Positions 37,005 through 46,820 of a stretch of DNA of 64,000 nt are shown here, one piece after another. The notes beneath the pieces are model-generated. The model was not told the DNA's origin. It saw only the letters and a program-made list of their open reading frames with translations, and searched no databases. Within the stretch, counting starts at the first letter, position 1. Each line of letters starts with the position of its first letter. Location: the NCBI RefSeq assembly GCF_002915175.1, contig NZ_NXEJ01000009.1:89962-153961 (forward strand), given 5' to 3'. This DNA is from Agrobacterium rosae (GTDB lineage Bacteria > Pseudomonadota > Alphaproteobacteria > Rhizobiales > Rhizobiaceae). The position numbers were made by a program, and so were the translations under genes.

Positions 37005-39559
37005 GCCGTTTCATCCCGTCGCTGTTGAATGTCCGGAATGCTCTGCGGCTTGCGCGGCGTGAAATTCGTGGCGGATTTCGCGGATTTTACATTTTTCTTG
37101 CCTGCATCGCGCTTGGCACCGGTGCCATCGCCGCCGTAAATTCCGTGTCGCGCGCGGTCACCAGTTCCATTGCGACAGAAGGTCAATCCATTCTGGCGGG
37201 TGATGTGCGCTTCGAACTGCGCAACCGCGAAACAACGGCCGAAGAGCGCGCCTATATGGACGGTCTTGGTCAGGTAGCGGTATCGAGTGGACTTCGCTCC
37301 ATGGCGCGGTTGGCGGATGGTTCGCAGCAGACGCTGACAGAGGTAAAGGCGGTCGACAATGCCTATCCGCTCTACGGCGCTTTCGAGGCTGAACCCGCGG
37401 CACCCTTGCCTGAACTGCTTGCCAAGCAGGGCGACGCTTACGGTGCGGTAGCGGCTCCTCTGCTGTTGGAGCGGTTGGGCATCAAGATCGGCGACGAGCT
37501 GTTGCTGGGCAATGTTCGTCTCAAGTTGTCGGGAACGGTCGTCAATGAGCCTGATGCTTTGTCGGATGGTTTCGGCTTTGCCCCACGCCTGATGATCAGC
37601 CGCGATGCGTTGGCGGCATCCGGCCTGATACAGGCAGGTAGCCTTGTTGAGCACGCTTATAAAGTCCGCCTCACCGATACATCGAAACGCGCGACGATCA
37701 CCGAAGACACCAACACGGCATTTCCGAGTGCAGGCTGGTCCATTCGTACCAGCGACCGCGCAGCGCCATCGCTGACGGAGAACGTCAATCGGTTTTCACA
37801 GTTCCTCACGCTGGTTGGCCTCACGGCACTGATCGTTGGTGGCGTCGGTGTCGCTAATGCCGTTCGCGCCTTTCTTGATTCCAAACGCACGACCATCGCC
37901 TCGCTGAAATGCCTTGGCGCACCGGCCAGCGTCGTAACCATGACATACCTGTTCCAGATCGCGTTCATTGCCATCATCGGCATTTTGATTGGGCTGATGC
38001 TTGGCGCGGTGACGCCGCTGATCGCGATGCGTTTTCTGGAAGGTGTGTTGCCTGTTCCGAATGAGCTGGCGATCTATCCCGGTCCTTTGTTTTTGGCTGC
38101 GGTCTTCGGTTTGCTGACAACGCTTGCCTTTGCCGTTCTGCCGCTGGGGCAGGCGCGCGAGGTGCCTGCAACGGCGCTCTTCCGCGAGCAGGGTTTCGAG
38201 GAAAACCGTCTGCCGTCATGGCCTTATCTTCTCGCGACCACAGTTCTTCTGGCTGCTCTTGCGGCCTTGGCCATCTATTCGGCTGAGGAGCGTTATATCG
38301 CATCGGTGTTCCTCGCCGCCGTCGCTTTCGCCTTCGTCGTGCTTCGGCTGGTGGCGTGGGGCATCAAAGCGGTTGCCAAGCGCAGCCCGCGTGTTCACTC
38401 CGCGGCGTTGCGCCTCGCCATCGGCAATATCCACCGTCCGGGCGCGCTGACCCCATCCGTCGTTCTGTCGTTAGGCCTTGGCCTGACGCTACTGGTGACC
38501 CTGACCCTGATCGACGGAAATCTCCGCCGCGAGCTAACCGGCAGCCTGCCGGATCGGGCACCGAACTTTTTCTTTGTCGATATTCAGGGCGCGGATCGTG
38601 ATGGCTTCCGCAGCCTCGTTCAGCGCGAAGCCCCCGAGGGCGTGCTGACCGAAGTGCCGATGCTGCGTGGTCGTATTCTCGCTTTGAACGGCCAGGACGT
38701 CACCAAAATGGAGGTTCCACCGGCAGGCCGCTGGGTTCTGCGCGGAGATCGCGGCATCACCTATGCACAGGATCTGCCTGACAATGCCAAACTGTCACAA
38801 GGCACATGGTGGGATAAGGATTATAGCGGTGAACCGCTTGTTTCCTTCGCCTCGGAAGAGGCTGGCGAACTTGGCCTGAAGCTCGGGGATAGCGTCACTG
38901 TCAATGTTTTGGGACGCAACATCACCGCAAAGATCGCCAATCTGCGCGATGTTCAGTGGGAGTCGCTATCGCTGAATTTCGTCATGGTGTTTTCGCCCAA
39001 CACGTTCCGGGGCGCGCCGCATTCATGGCTGGCAACGCTTTCTGATCCCTCGGCAACGCCTGCCAAGGAAGGCGAAATCCTTCGCACCGTGACCAATGCC
39101 TATCCCACCATCACCAGCGTTCGGGTGAAAGATGCGCTGGATGTGGTCAACAGGCTGGTCGATCAACTGGCTACCGCCATTCGCGCGGCCGCTGCCGTGG
39201 CGCTCATTGCGTCGGTGCTGGTTCTGGCCGGTGCGCTTGCCGCTGGCAACCGCGCCCGCACGCATGATGCCGTCATCCTGAAGACGCTTGGCGGCACCCG
39301 GGCCATGCTGATCCGCGCTTTTTCCTATGAATATATGATGCTTGGACTGGCAACTGCCGTCTTTGCGCTTCTTGCAGGCGGCGTGTCGGCATGGTTCGTC
39401 ATTGCCCGCATCATGAAGCTTCCGTCGAGCTTTCTGCCGGATGTCGCCATAGGGACGATCGTGGTGGCGCTGGTCATGACCGTCGGTATTGGCCTCATCG
39501 GGACGTGGAGAATTTTGGGGCAGAAGGCAGCACCGGTTCTGCGCCAGGCGGGCGAGTGA
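37001..39559 (+). CDS. ybbP: FtsX/MacB-type ABC permease (YbbP-like)
   Basis: The 852-residue protein has the YbbP layout: one membrane helix near the start (GFYIFLACIALGTGAIAAV) and two FtsX domains, each with membrane helices. The first lies around FSQFLTLVGLTALIVGGVGVANAV and the second around LATAIRAAAAVALIASVLVLAGAL. A large soluble periplasmic portion lies between. AVILKTLGGTRAMLIRAFSYEY is the coupling-helix-like segment of FtsX domains. It is co-translated with ybbA and faces tesA across a divergent promoter region. Confidence 0.9.
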   Translation: MSRFIPSLLNVRNALRLARREIRGGFRGFYIFLACIALGTGAIAAVNSVSRAVTSSIATEGQSILAGDVRFELRNRETTAEERAYMDGLGQVAVSSGLRSMARLADGSQQTLTEVKAVDNAYPLYGAFEAEPAAPLPELLAKQGDAYGAVAAPLLLERLGIKIGDELLLGNVRLKLSGTVVNEPDALSDGFGFAPRLMISRDALAASGLIQAGSLVEHAYKVRLTDTSKRATITEDTNTAFPSAGWSIRTSDRAAPSLTENVNRFSQFLTLVGLTALIVGGVGVANAVRAFLDSKRTTIASLKCLGAPASVVTMTYLFQIAFIAIIGILIGLMLGAVTPLIAMRFLEGVLPVPNELAIYPGPLFLAAVFGLLTTLAFAVLPLGQAREVPATALFREQGFEENRLPSWPYLLATTVLLAALAALAIYSAEERYIASVFLAAVAFAFVVLRLVAWGIKAVAKRSPRVHSAALRLAIGNIHRPGALTPSVVLSLGLGLTLLVTLTLIDGNLRRELTGSLPDRAPNFFFVDIQGADRDGFRSLVQREAPEGVLTEVPMLRGRILALNGQDVTKMEVPPAGRWVLRGDRGITYAQDLPDNAKLSQGTWWDKDYSGEPLVSFASEEAGELGLKLGDSVTVNVLGRNITAKIANLRDVQWESLSLNFVMVFSPNTFRGAPHSWLATLSDPSATPAKEGEILRTVTNAYPTITSVRVKDALDVVNRLVDQLATAIRAAAAVALIASVLVLAGALAAGNRARTHDAVILKTLGGTRAMLIRAFSYEYMMLGLATAVFALLAGGVSAWFVIARIMKLPSSFLPDVAIGTIVVALVMTVGIGLIGTWRILGQKAAPVLRQAGE

Positions 39560-39713
39560 TACGAAAAGTTGTGCGTCACTTAACTTTAACGATTAATCGG
39601 GGTCCAAGATCGCCAAAACGTTATCGATTTTCACGCATACGGTGTTTTTTCGGTTCTTAAAGCTCTTGTATCTATAAAGCGATATCATCATATTCTTTGG
39701 TAGGCTTGCTGTA

Positions 39714-39782
39714 GCTCCGCAGCGGCGCCTGGGATATGGTCGCAATGACGACGATATGCCGACACCGTAGCAATTTCGGAGC
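39714..39782 (+). ncRNA. Candidate ybhL leader RNA motif
   Basis: gctccg (39714-39719) and cggagc (39777-39782) close a 69-base structure that ends 15 bases before the ATG of a ybhL-like gene, just before the aaaagaggt ribosome-binding site. Inside are near-dyads such as gatatggtcg and cgacgatatg. A conserved ybhL motif was described in alphaproteobacteria at exactly this location (Corbino and colleagues, 2005); I match position and gene, not a checked consensus. Confidence 0.55.
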
Positions 39783-39797
39783 TCAAAAGAGGTAACT

Positions 39798-40580
39798 ATG
39801 TCTGATTTCAACAATTACCAGAACCGCATGGCCCAGGGTCGTGCACAATCTGGTGCCATGATCGATGAAGGTCTGCGCACCTATATGCTGAAGGTCTACA
39901 ACCTGATGGCTGTAGGTCTTGCGATCACTGGTGTTGCTGCATTTCTAACGATCATGCTGGCAACCACGAACGATCCTTCCGCTGCCGCCGCAACACTGCC
40001 TAACGGCAAGATGTTGACTGGCCTCGGTGTTGCCCTCTACGGCTCGCCGCTGCGCTGGGTCGTCATGCTCGCGCCGCTCGCCATGGTATTCTTCCTCAGC
40101 TTCCGCATTCAGAAAATGAGTGTTCCGGCTGCACAGGGTACTTTCTGGGGTTACGCCGCGCTGATGGGTCTGTCCCTGTCTTCGATCTTCCTGGTCTATA
40201 CCGGCCAGAGCATCGTCCAGACGTTCTTCATCACGGCTGCTTCGTTCGGTGCGCTGTCGCTTTACGGCTACACGACCAAGAAGGACCTGTCCGGCATGGG
40301 CTCGTTCCTGATCATGGGTCTGTTCGGCCTGATCATCGCGTCGGTCGTGAACATCTTCTTGCAGTCGTCCGCCATGGGCTTTGCGATCTCCGCCATCGGC
40401 GTGCTGATCTTCGCTGGTCTGACAGCTTATGACACGCAGAAGATCAAGGAAATGTATTTCGATGGTGACGACGTTGCCACGGCTGGCCGCAAGGCCATCA
40501 TGGGCGCGCTGACGCTCTACCTCGACTTCATCAACCTGTTCATGTTCCTGCTGCAGTTTCTCGGAAACCGCGACAAGTAA
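39798..40580 (+). CDS. Bax inhibitor-1 / YccA-YbhL family membrane protein
   Basis: The 260-residue inner-membrane protein has seven hydrophobic segments and the UPF0005 signature near the C-terminus: GLTAYDTQKIKEMYFDGD, followed by ALTLYLDFINLFMFLLQFLG. The bacterial relatives include pH-gated calcium-leak channels (BsYetJ) and YccA, which modulates FtsH; the role here is not known. It has a candidate structured leader and its own terminator, so it is a single transcription unit. Confidence 0.9.
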   Translation: MSDFNNYQNRMAQGRAQSGAMIDEGLRTYMLKVYNLMAVGLAITGVAAFLTIMLATTNDPSAAAATLPNGKMLTGLGVALYGSPLRWVVMLAPLAMVFFLSFRIQKMSVPAAQGTFWGYAALMGLSLSSIFLVYTGQSIVQTFFITAASFGALSLYGYTTKKDLSGMGSFLIMGLFGLIIASVVNIFLQSSAMGFAISAIGVLIFAGLTAYDTQKIKEMYFDGDDVATAGRKAIMGALTLYLDFINLFMFLLQFLGNRDK

Positions 40581-40600
40581 GTCTGGTTGATACAATATGG

Positions 40601-40629
40601 AAAAGGCGGCCTTCGGGCCGCCTTTTTTG
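40601..40629 (+). terminator. Terminator of the Bax-inhibitor-like gene
   Basis: aaaaggcggcc and ggccgcctttttt pair across ttcg, a strong Rho-independent terminator 21 bases past the stop. Confidence 0.88.
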
Positions 40630-40635
40630 TTTCAC

Positions 40636-41028
40636 TCACTTGATCAGTTTTAGCACTTTGTCGAAGACTTTCAGAACCTGTTGCAGCTCTTGGCCACGCT
40701 TCAGAATGCGGCCATCTGCGTTGATAACGCTGAATGCCCCCTGCTTGGCGGCAAGCTTCGGGTTCTTCTCTATCCGAAACAGCGGCATTTCGCCGGAGCG
40801 TTTGAAGACCGAGAACACGGCCTTGTCCTTCAGATGGTCAATGGCATAATCGCGCCACTCTCCCTCGCCCACCATTTGTCCATAGATGCGTAAAATGGCA
40901 TCCAGCTCGCGACGGTGAAAGGTGATCGGCAGGGCATCCTTGCTTTGCTTGTACTCCCGAAGATCGATGATGGATGAGCTATCTCTCGAAGATGAACCTG
41001 CTCGCTGCAAATCCGGCTGATCAGTCAT
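40636..41028 (-). CDS. DUF2794 protein
   Basis: The 130-residue soluble protein matches the alphaproteobacterial DUF2794 family: FHRRELDAILRIYGQMVGEGEWRDYAIDHL and FSVFKRSGEMPLFRIEKNPKL are characteristic. Function is unknown. The N-terminus (residues 1-30) is polar and serine-rich and likely disordered. The start ATG 41028 is chosen over the frame to 41106 because that extension is unlike the family. The 289 bases upstream hold no gene I can support. Confidence 0.82.
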   Translation of the reverse strand: MTDQPDLQRAGSSSRDSSSIIDLREYKQSKDALPITFHRRELDAILRIYGQMVGEGEWRDYAIDHLKDKAVFSVFKRSGEMPLFRIEKNPKLAAKQGAFSVINADGRILKRGQELQQVLKVFDKVLKLIK

Positions 41029-41317
41029 CAGGCAACCTCGCTCAACTGCACATGACATTGGAATGACAGTCTGACGGCAGCCTTGCCAAATTGCAAGTCT
41101 TGCCATGGCATCAAAAAACGCACTGAAAATGGTAATGATTTGGGCAGCTCGCGCGGCAGCAAATGCCCTATTTCGGTCAAACCATGGCCCGAATTGGGTG
41201 TGATACAGCTATTGTCAATTGATGCCTAGGCACCAAGATGACCCGGTCCGGTGCATTGACCCTTTACCCCCAGCCCCCAATGCCCGGATCGGATCTACTC
41301 CAGACAGCTGGGTAATC

Positions 41318-42073
41318 TCAATTTTCAGATGGTAGAAGAACGCTCGCGCCGATGATGGCGGCCGGGTTTCCTTGCGCATCCTTCGTCTGCAACAAAACCG
41401 CGCATCCGCCGTTTTTCGCTTTGCTCATCACGCTCGCAGGCAGCTTCACTGCCATGGACTTACCATCCCACATGCCCACTGTCTGGACGTCATAGACGCT
41501 GTGCCAGTAGGAAATCTTCTTTCCTTCGTTTTCGCCCTTCTGCACGTCAACGATCTGCTCACGCGTGAAATATGCAACGACGACATCCGCCTTGCCCTGG
41601 CCGGCACCGATATCGATGGCGATCTCGTCTTCGATGCGTTGTGCCTTCACCGGCACGCTCAGGCCTTCGCCTTCGCTCTTGAAAGTGTCGAGCCTGTTGT
41701 AGATCGCTTGAATATCCGCGCCCTTGACGTGGTCGCGTCCATTGACGACGGCCTGCGGCGTATAGACATTGTTACGGCCTAAAGCCCGCGCGTAGCCGTA
41801 CTGACGCTCGGTGTTTTCCTTCGACGCAAGCGAATCCGCCCAGCCGAGATAATTCCAGTAATCGACATGATAGGACAAGCCGATCACGTCACCCTTCTGG
41901 ATCAGTTTGCGCAATGTCTCGTCCGCAGGCGGGCAGGAGGCGCAGCCTTGCGATGTGAAAAGCTCGACAACGCCTTTCACCTGTTGCTCCTGCGCATATG
42001 CGGAGGTCGCAATCAGTGCGCTGAACATGCACAGCGAAAGACCAAATGTCAGAGACCCATATTTCAGAGGCAT
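41318..42073 (-). CDS. Secreted DUF1223 protein (thioredoxin-like)
   Basis: The 251-residue precursor has a signal peptide (residues 1-27, ending TSAYAQ) and begins its mature part GVVELFTSQGCASCPPADE, with a CASC motif in a thioredoxin-like fold, as in DUF1223 proteins. LSYHVDYWNYLGWAD and TPQAVVNGRDHVKG are also family hallmarks. It may be a periplasmic redox protein, but no activity is established. ATG 42073 is used since the longer frame lacks a signal peptide at its start. Confidence 0.85.
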   Translation of the reverse strand: MPLKYGSLTFGLSLCMFSALIATSAYAQEQQVKGVVELFTSQGCASCPPADETLRKLIQKGDVIGLSYHVDYWNYLGWADSLASKENTERQYGYARALGRNNVYTPQAVVNGRDHVKGADIQAIYNRLDTFKSEGEGLSVPVKAQRIEDEIAIDIGAGQGKADVVVAYFTREQIVDVQKGENEGKKISYWHSVYDVQTVGMWDGKSMAVKLPASVMSKAKNGGCAVLLQTKDAQGNPAAIIGASVLLPSEN

Positions 42074-42229
42074 TGCGAAACCCTTGTCTGGACGCCTTTC
42101 CAGACCATTGATGCTATCAATATATGTCGGGACGCGACGGCGAAAATAGCGCCGAAATCCCTTCAATAGAAAGTCACGATGGGGTGAGGGCCGATCACGA
42201 AACCAAAGGCCATCCCCACACTCTTACGC

Positions 42230-42260
42230 AAAAACGCCGGGATTGCTCCCGGCGTTTTGC
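42230..42260 (-). terminator. Terminator of acnA
   Basis: On the minus strand aaaacgccggga and tcccggcgtttttt-like arms pair across gcaa, 20 bases past the acnA stop. Confidence 0.82.
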
Positions 42261-42279
42261 ATCTTCATGACCGCGAAGC

Positions 42280-44973
42280 TTATGCAGCCAGATCGCGAAG
42301 AACGGTCTGCAGAATGCCACCATTGTTCATGTAGATCACTTCGTCCAGCGTATCGATGCGGCAAAGGAGCGGAACGTCCTTCACAGTGCCGTCGCCATAG
42401 GTGATCTTGGCAATCTTCTTCTCGCGCGGCTTGATGTCGCCTTCGAGACCTTCGATCTCGACGGTTTCATCGCCCTTGAGGTTGAGGCTCGCCCATGTCG
42501 TGCCTTCCTCGAAGACAAATGGGACGACGCCCATGCCGACGAGGTTGGAGCGGTGGATACGCTCGAAAGACTGCGCGATGACAGCCTTCACGCCCAGCAG
42601 GTTCGTACCCTTGGCAGCCCAGTCACGGGAAGAGCCGTTGCCGTATTCGACGCCAGCGAAGATGACGAGCGGAACGCCCTCGGCCTTGTACTGCATGGCC
42701 GCGTCGTAAATCGACATCTCTTCCTTGGACGGATAGTGGATGGTGTAGCCACCTTCCTTGCCGTTTGGCCCAAGCATGTGGTTGCGAATACGGATGTTGG
42801 CGAACGTGCCACGCATCATGACTTCATGGTTGCCACGGCGTGTGCCGTACTGGTTGAAGTCTGCAACGCCCACGCCATTGTCGGTGAGGTATGCACCGGC
42901 AGGAGACGCAGCCTTGATCGAACCGGCCGGAGAAATGTGGTCGGTGGTGATCTTGTCGCCGAAGAGACCGAGAACGCGTGCGCCCTTGATGTTCTTGAGG
43001 CCGGTGCCTGTCTTGCCCATGCCCACGAAGTAAGGCGGGTTCTGCACGTAGGTCGACTTGTCATCCCAGGCATAGGTCTGGCCCGGAGGAACCTGAACGG
43101 CCTGCCAGTTCTCGTCACCCTTGAACACGTCCGCATATTTGGACTCGTAGAGTTCGCGCGTGACGTATTTCAGGATGAATTCCTGAATTTCGGCAGATGT
43201 CGGCCAGATGTCCTTGAGGTAAACAGGGTTGCCATCCTGATCTTCGCCGAGTGGCTCTGTGGTCAGGTCCTTCTGAACCGTACCAGCCAGCGCGTAAGCG
43301 ACGACGAGCGGCGGGGAAGCGAGGTAGTTCGCCTGAACGTCCGGCGAGATACGGCCTTCGAAGTTACGGTTGCCGGAGAGAACGCCAGCGGTGATCAGAC
43401 CCTTGTCGTTGATGGTCTTGGAGATCGGTGCTGGCAACGGACCGGAGTTGCCGATGCAGGTCGTGCAGCCGAAGCCGACGAGGTTGAAGCCGATGGCGTC
43501 CAGATCCTTCTGAAGACCGGACTTTTCCAGATATTCGCCAACAACCTGAGATCCCGGTGCCAGCGACGTCTTGACCCAAGGCTTGGATGTCAGACCCTTG
43601 GCCACTGCGTTGCGGGCCAGAAGACCGGCTGCAATCAGAACCGACGGGTTGGAGGTGTTGGTGCAGGATGTGATGGCAGCAATGGCGACATCGCCATGGC
43701 CGAGATCGAAATCCGTGCCTTCAACAGGATAGCGGTTGTCCAGCTGGCCGGGCTTCTTATAGTCGGTCTCGAGGGAGGTCGCAAAACCGGAGGCAATGCC
43801 TTCCAGCGAAATGCGGCCTTCTGGGCGCTTCGGACCGGCCATTGATGGCACGACGTCGCCGAGGTCGAGTTCCAGCGTGTCGGTGAAGACGAGTTCGGCA
43901 CCGTCGCCGGTGCGCCACATGTCCTGCGCCTTCGAATAGGCTTCAACGAGCGCGATGCGGTCCTTGGTGCGGCCAGACATGGTCAGGTAGTTGATGGTTT
44001 CGCCGTCAACCGGGAAGAAACCGCAGGTCGCGCCATATTCCGGGCCCATGTTGCCGATGGTTGCGCGGTCGGCCAGCGTCATCGAATCAAGGCCGGGGCC
44101 GAAGAATTCGACGAACTTGGAAACCACGCCCTTTTTGCGCAGCATCTGAACCACGGTCAGCACGAGGTCGGTGGCGGTGACGCCTTCCTTGACCTTGCCC
44201 GTCAGCTTGAAGCCGATGACTTCAGGCAAAAGCATGGAAACCGGCTGGCCAAGCATGGCTGCTTCGGCTTCGATACCGCCAACGCCCCAGCCCAGAACGC
44301 CCAGACCATTGATCATGGTCGTGTGGCTGTCGGTGCCGACGCAGGTGTCTGGGTAAGCGATGGTTTCGCCGTCTTCTTCCTTGGTCCAGACGGTCTGGCC
44401 AAGATATTCGAGGTTCACCTGGTGACAGATGCCTGTGCCGGGCGGAACGACGCGGAAGTTCTTGAACGCCTGCTGGCCCCACTTCAGGAAGCGGTAACGC
44501 TCGCCGTTGCGCTCATATTCCAGCTCGACGTTGCGGGCAAACGCCGTTGGCGTGCCAAATTCATCAACGATAACAGAGTGGTCGATGACGAGATCGACGG
44601 GAACCAGCGGGTTGATCTTTTCAGGATCGCCACCCAGAGCCACCATCGCATCGCGCATGGCGGCAAGGTCGACCACGGCTGGAACGCCGGTAAAATCCTG
44701 CATCAGAACGCGGGCAGGGCGGTAGGCGATTTCGTTTTCGATGCGGCCCTTGTTGTCCAGCCAAGCAGCCACGGCCGTGATGTGGTCCTTGGTTACGGTC
44801 TGGCCGTCTTCAAAGCGCAGCAGGTTCTCAAGCAGAACCTTCATCGAATAAGGAAGCTTCGAAACGCCCGTCAGACCGTTCGCTTCCGCCTTCGGCAGAC
44901 TGAAATAAACATAATCCTTACCGTCAACGGTAAGAATGGAGCGACAATTAAAACTGTCTAGAGATTTAGCCAC
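42280..44973 (-). CDS. acnA: Aconitate hydratase A
   Basis: Aconitase interconverts citrate and isocitrate in the TCA cycle with a 4Fe-4S cluster. The 897-residue protein has the cluster ligands in [10 protein letters not shown] and [15 protein letters not shown]. It also shows [40 protein letters not shown] and the C-terminal swivel domain with [15 protein letters not shown] take the GTG at 44973 ([12 protein letters not shown]), the usual N-terminus; the ATG at 45030 would add an unrelated leader. It is divergent from ccmA with about 270 bases between. Confidence 0.95.
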   Translation of the reverse strand: MAKSLDSFNCRSILTVDGKDYVYFSLPKAEANGLTGVSKLPYSMKVLLENLLRFEDGQTVTKDHITAVAAWLDNKGRIENEIAYRPARVLMQDFTGVPAVVDLAAMRDAMVALGGDPEKINPLVPVDLVIDHSVIVDEFGTPTAFARNVELEYERNGERYRFLKWGQQAFKNFRVVPPGTGICHQVNLEYLGQTVWTKEEDGETIAYPDTCVGTDSHTTMINGLGVLGWGVGGIEAEAAMLGQPVSMLLPEVIGFKLTGKVKEGVTATDLVLTVVQMLRKKGVVSKFVEFFGPGLDSMTLADRATIGNMGPEYGATCGFFPVDGETINYLTMSGRTKDRIALVEAYSKAQDMWRTGDGAELVFTDTLELDLGDVVPSMAGPKRPEGRISLEGIASGFATSLETDYKKPGQLDNRYPVEGTDFDLGHGDVAIAAITSCTNTSNPSVLIAAGLLARNAVAKGLTSKPWVKTSLAPGSQVVGEYLEKSGLQKDLDAIGFNLVGFGCTTCIGNSGPLPAPISKTINDKGLITAGVLSGNRNFEGRISPDVQANYLASPPLVVAYALAGTVQKDLTTEPLGEDQDGNPVYLKDIWPTSAEIQEFILKYVTRELYESKYADVFKGDENWQAVQVPPGQTYAWDDKSTYVQNPPYFVGMGKTGTGLKNIKGARVLGLFGDKITTDHISPAGSIKAASPAGAYLTDNGVGVADFNQYGTRRGNHEVMMRGTFANIRIRNHMLGPNGKEGGYTIHYPSKEEMSIYDAAMQYKAEGVPLVIFAGVEYGNGSSRDWAAKGTNLLGVKAVIAQSFERIHRSNLVGMGVVPFVFEEGTTWASLNLKGDETVEIEGLEGDIKPREKKIAKITYGDGTVKDVPLLCRIDTLDEVIYMNNGGILQTVLRDLAA

Positions 44974-45244
44974 GGATAGAAACCCCGCTTCCTCTGAGTA
45001 GCCAACACGCGCGTGCGGACCCCTGTGCACAGGTGCACATCAGGATGCGGGTACGGTCATTTCCGCTGTCCGCACGAGACGCTGCTTTCGCAACGTCAGG
45101 TCCGGCGCCGTATGATGATCACGCCGACCGCTGGCGTGGTTGACACCCATATAGATAATTTCTCAGAAACGTGCCAGACCGGAAGACGCCCTTAATCGAT
45201 TTTTTTGCCATCGAGATGATTAAAATCTTAAACGAGATGATCCC

Positions 45245-45886
45245 ATGCTGCTGACAGCAGAAAATCTCGCCGCCCGCCGCGGCGAAGATTTGATATTCAT
45301 GAATGTTTCCTTCAAGTTAACGGGCGGGCAGGCTCTGGTGCTGACAGGACCGAACGGGTCAGGAAAGTCGACGCTTTTGCGCGTTATTGCAGGGCTTTTG
45401 CAGCCGGAAACGGGGACCGTAAAGATAGCCGGCGAAGGGATCGAAAGTGACACTCGCGCCTATGAGGCCAGCCATTATCTCGGCCACCGAAATGCCATGA
45501 AGCAGGAACTGAGCGTTTTCGAAAACCTCGACTTCTGGAGGAAGTTTCTGGGCGATTTCACTGGCGGCACGTCTGTTGGCATCGAGAAGGCGGCAGAAAT
45601 TGTTGGTTTGGCCGGCATCACGCATCTGCCATTCGGTTATCTCTCGGCAGGTCAACAACGCCGATTCGCAATGGCCAAGTTGCTGGTTGCCTGGCGGCCG
45701 GTCTGGATATTGGATGAACCGACTGCCGCTTTGGATGCGAGCGCGGATGTGATGTTTACAGGGTTGGTGGAAGCGCATTTGGCGAATGGCGGTATTGTTA
45801 TTGCTGCAACCCATCAACCGCTTGGGCTGGAGGGTGCGCAGGAATTGCGGATGACGGGGTTTGCTGGGGTGGAGATAGCGTGGTGA
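45245..45886 (+). CDS. ccmA: Haem exporter ATP-binding protein CcmA
   Basis: CcmA powers the CcmABCD complex, which releases haem-loaded CcmE during cytochrome c maturation. The 213-residue ATPase has Walker A GPNGSGKST, signature LSAGQQRRFAMAKLL and Walker B VWILDEPTAALD; this short length and LSAGQQRR are typical of CcmA. The next gene, ccmB, starts 229 bases further on, after a palindromic repeat. ccmE, ccmF and ccmH are not in the window. Confidence 0.93.
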   Translation: MLLTAENLAARRGEDLIFMNVSFKLTGGQALVLTGPNGSGKSTLLRVIAGLLQPETGTVKIAGEGIESDTRAYEASHYLGHRNAMKQELSVFENLDFWRKFLGDFTGGTSVGIEKAAEIVGLAGITHLPFGYLSAGQQRRFAMAKLLVAWRPVWILDEPTAALDASADVMFTGLVEAHLANGGIVIAATHQPLGLEGAQELRMTGFAGVEIAW

Positions 45887-45900
45887 TTGTCGAGTTTGCC

Positions 45901-46062
45901 GCTACCCCCCTCTGCCCTGCCGGGCATTTCCCCCACAGGTGGGGAGATCGACTCGCGGCGACCTTTCGGCCATCTTCCGCGTCTGGAGTGAAGTGGTGTC
46001 AGAGCGCCCAGCCGATCTCCCTCCTTGTGGGGGAGATGCCCGGCAGGGCAGAGGGGGGTAGC
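45901..46062. repeat. Large palindromic repeat, copy A (ccmA-ccmB)
   Basis: GCTACCCCCC at the left end and GGGGGGTAGC at the right end are exact inverses. Each arm continues through ctctgccctgccgggcat and cccccacaggtggggagatcg or their inverses with few changes; a variable centre of about 60 bases separates them. Three other copies lie in this window. The element sits in the ccm operon, after ccmA. Confidence 0.9.
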
Positions 46063-46115
46063 CACACCCACGACCCTCAAACTACCCCCGCCAAACCCCA
46101 TAAAGGCGGCACCCC

Positions 46116-46775
46116 ATGATCGCCCTCTTCCTCCGAGACCTCAAACTCTCCATCCGTGCCGGTGGCGGCGCGCTCATCGGCGTCCTCTTCTTCATGACCG
46201 TCGTTGCCGTCATCCCCTTCGGTGTTGGTCCCGACCTCAATCTCCTGTCGCGTATCGGCCCCGCCATCGTGTGGATCGGCGCATTGCTGGCAGCCCTTCT
46301 CGGCCTCGACCGGCTGTTTCAGGCGGAACGTGACGATGGCTCGCTCGATCTCATCCTCATGCAGGAAAACCCGCTGGTGTTAACGGTGCTGGTCAAGTGC
46401 CTCGCGCACTGGACGGCAACCAGCCTGCCGCTCGTCATCGCATCGCCGCTGCTTGGCCTTTTCATGAATATGAGCGAAGTCGCCATCGGTGCCGTCATGC
46501 TGACGTTGCTGGTCGGCTCACCGGCGCTCACCTTCATCGGCGCGGTTGGTGCGGCGGTGGCTGTGGCCTTGCCGCGAGGCGGGTTGCTGGTATCCATCCT
46601 CGTGCTGCCGCTTTGCATTCCGGTGCTGATTTTCGGGGTCAGCGCCTCCTATGCGGCCGTTCAGGACCCGGCACCTTTCATGCCTCCGTTCCTGATTCTG
46701 ATCGCGATCACACTTTTTTCATCGGTCGTGGGGCCGTTCTTTGCCGCTTTGGCATTGCGCAGTTCCATGGATTGA
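46116..46775 (+). CDS. ccmB: Haem exporter permease CcmB
   Basis: CcmB is the membrane partner of CcmA. The 219-residue protein begins MIALFLRDLKLSIRAGGG, has six hydrophobic segments, and shows LFQAERDDGSLDLILMQENPL, the CcmB signature, before the third segment. It ends a few dozen bases before ccmC. The 229-base gap before it, filled by a palindromic repeat, is unusual for the operon. Confidence 0.93.
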   Translation: MIALFLRDLKLSIRAGGGALIGVLFFMTVVAVIPFGVGPDLNLLSRIGPAIVWIGALLAALLGLDRLFQAERDDGSLDLILMQENPLVLTVLVKCLAHWTATSLPLVIASPLLGLFMNMSEVAIGAVMLTLLVGSPALTFIGAVGAAVAVALPRGGLLVSILVLPLCIPVLIFGVSASYAAVQDPAPFMPPFLILIAITLFSSVVGPFFAALALRSSMD

Positions 46776-46820
46776 TAAGGATCAATTGCCGTCATCCCGG
46801 TCCCAATGTAGAAAGACGCC

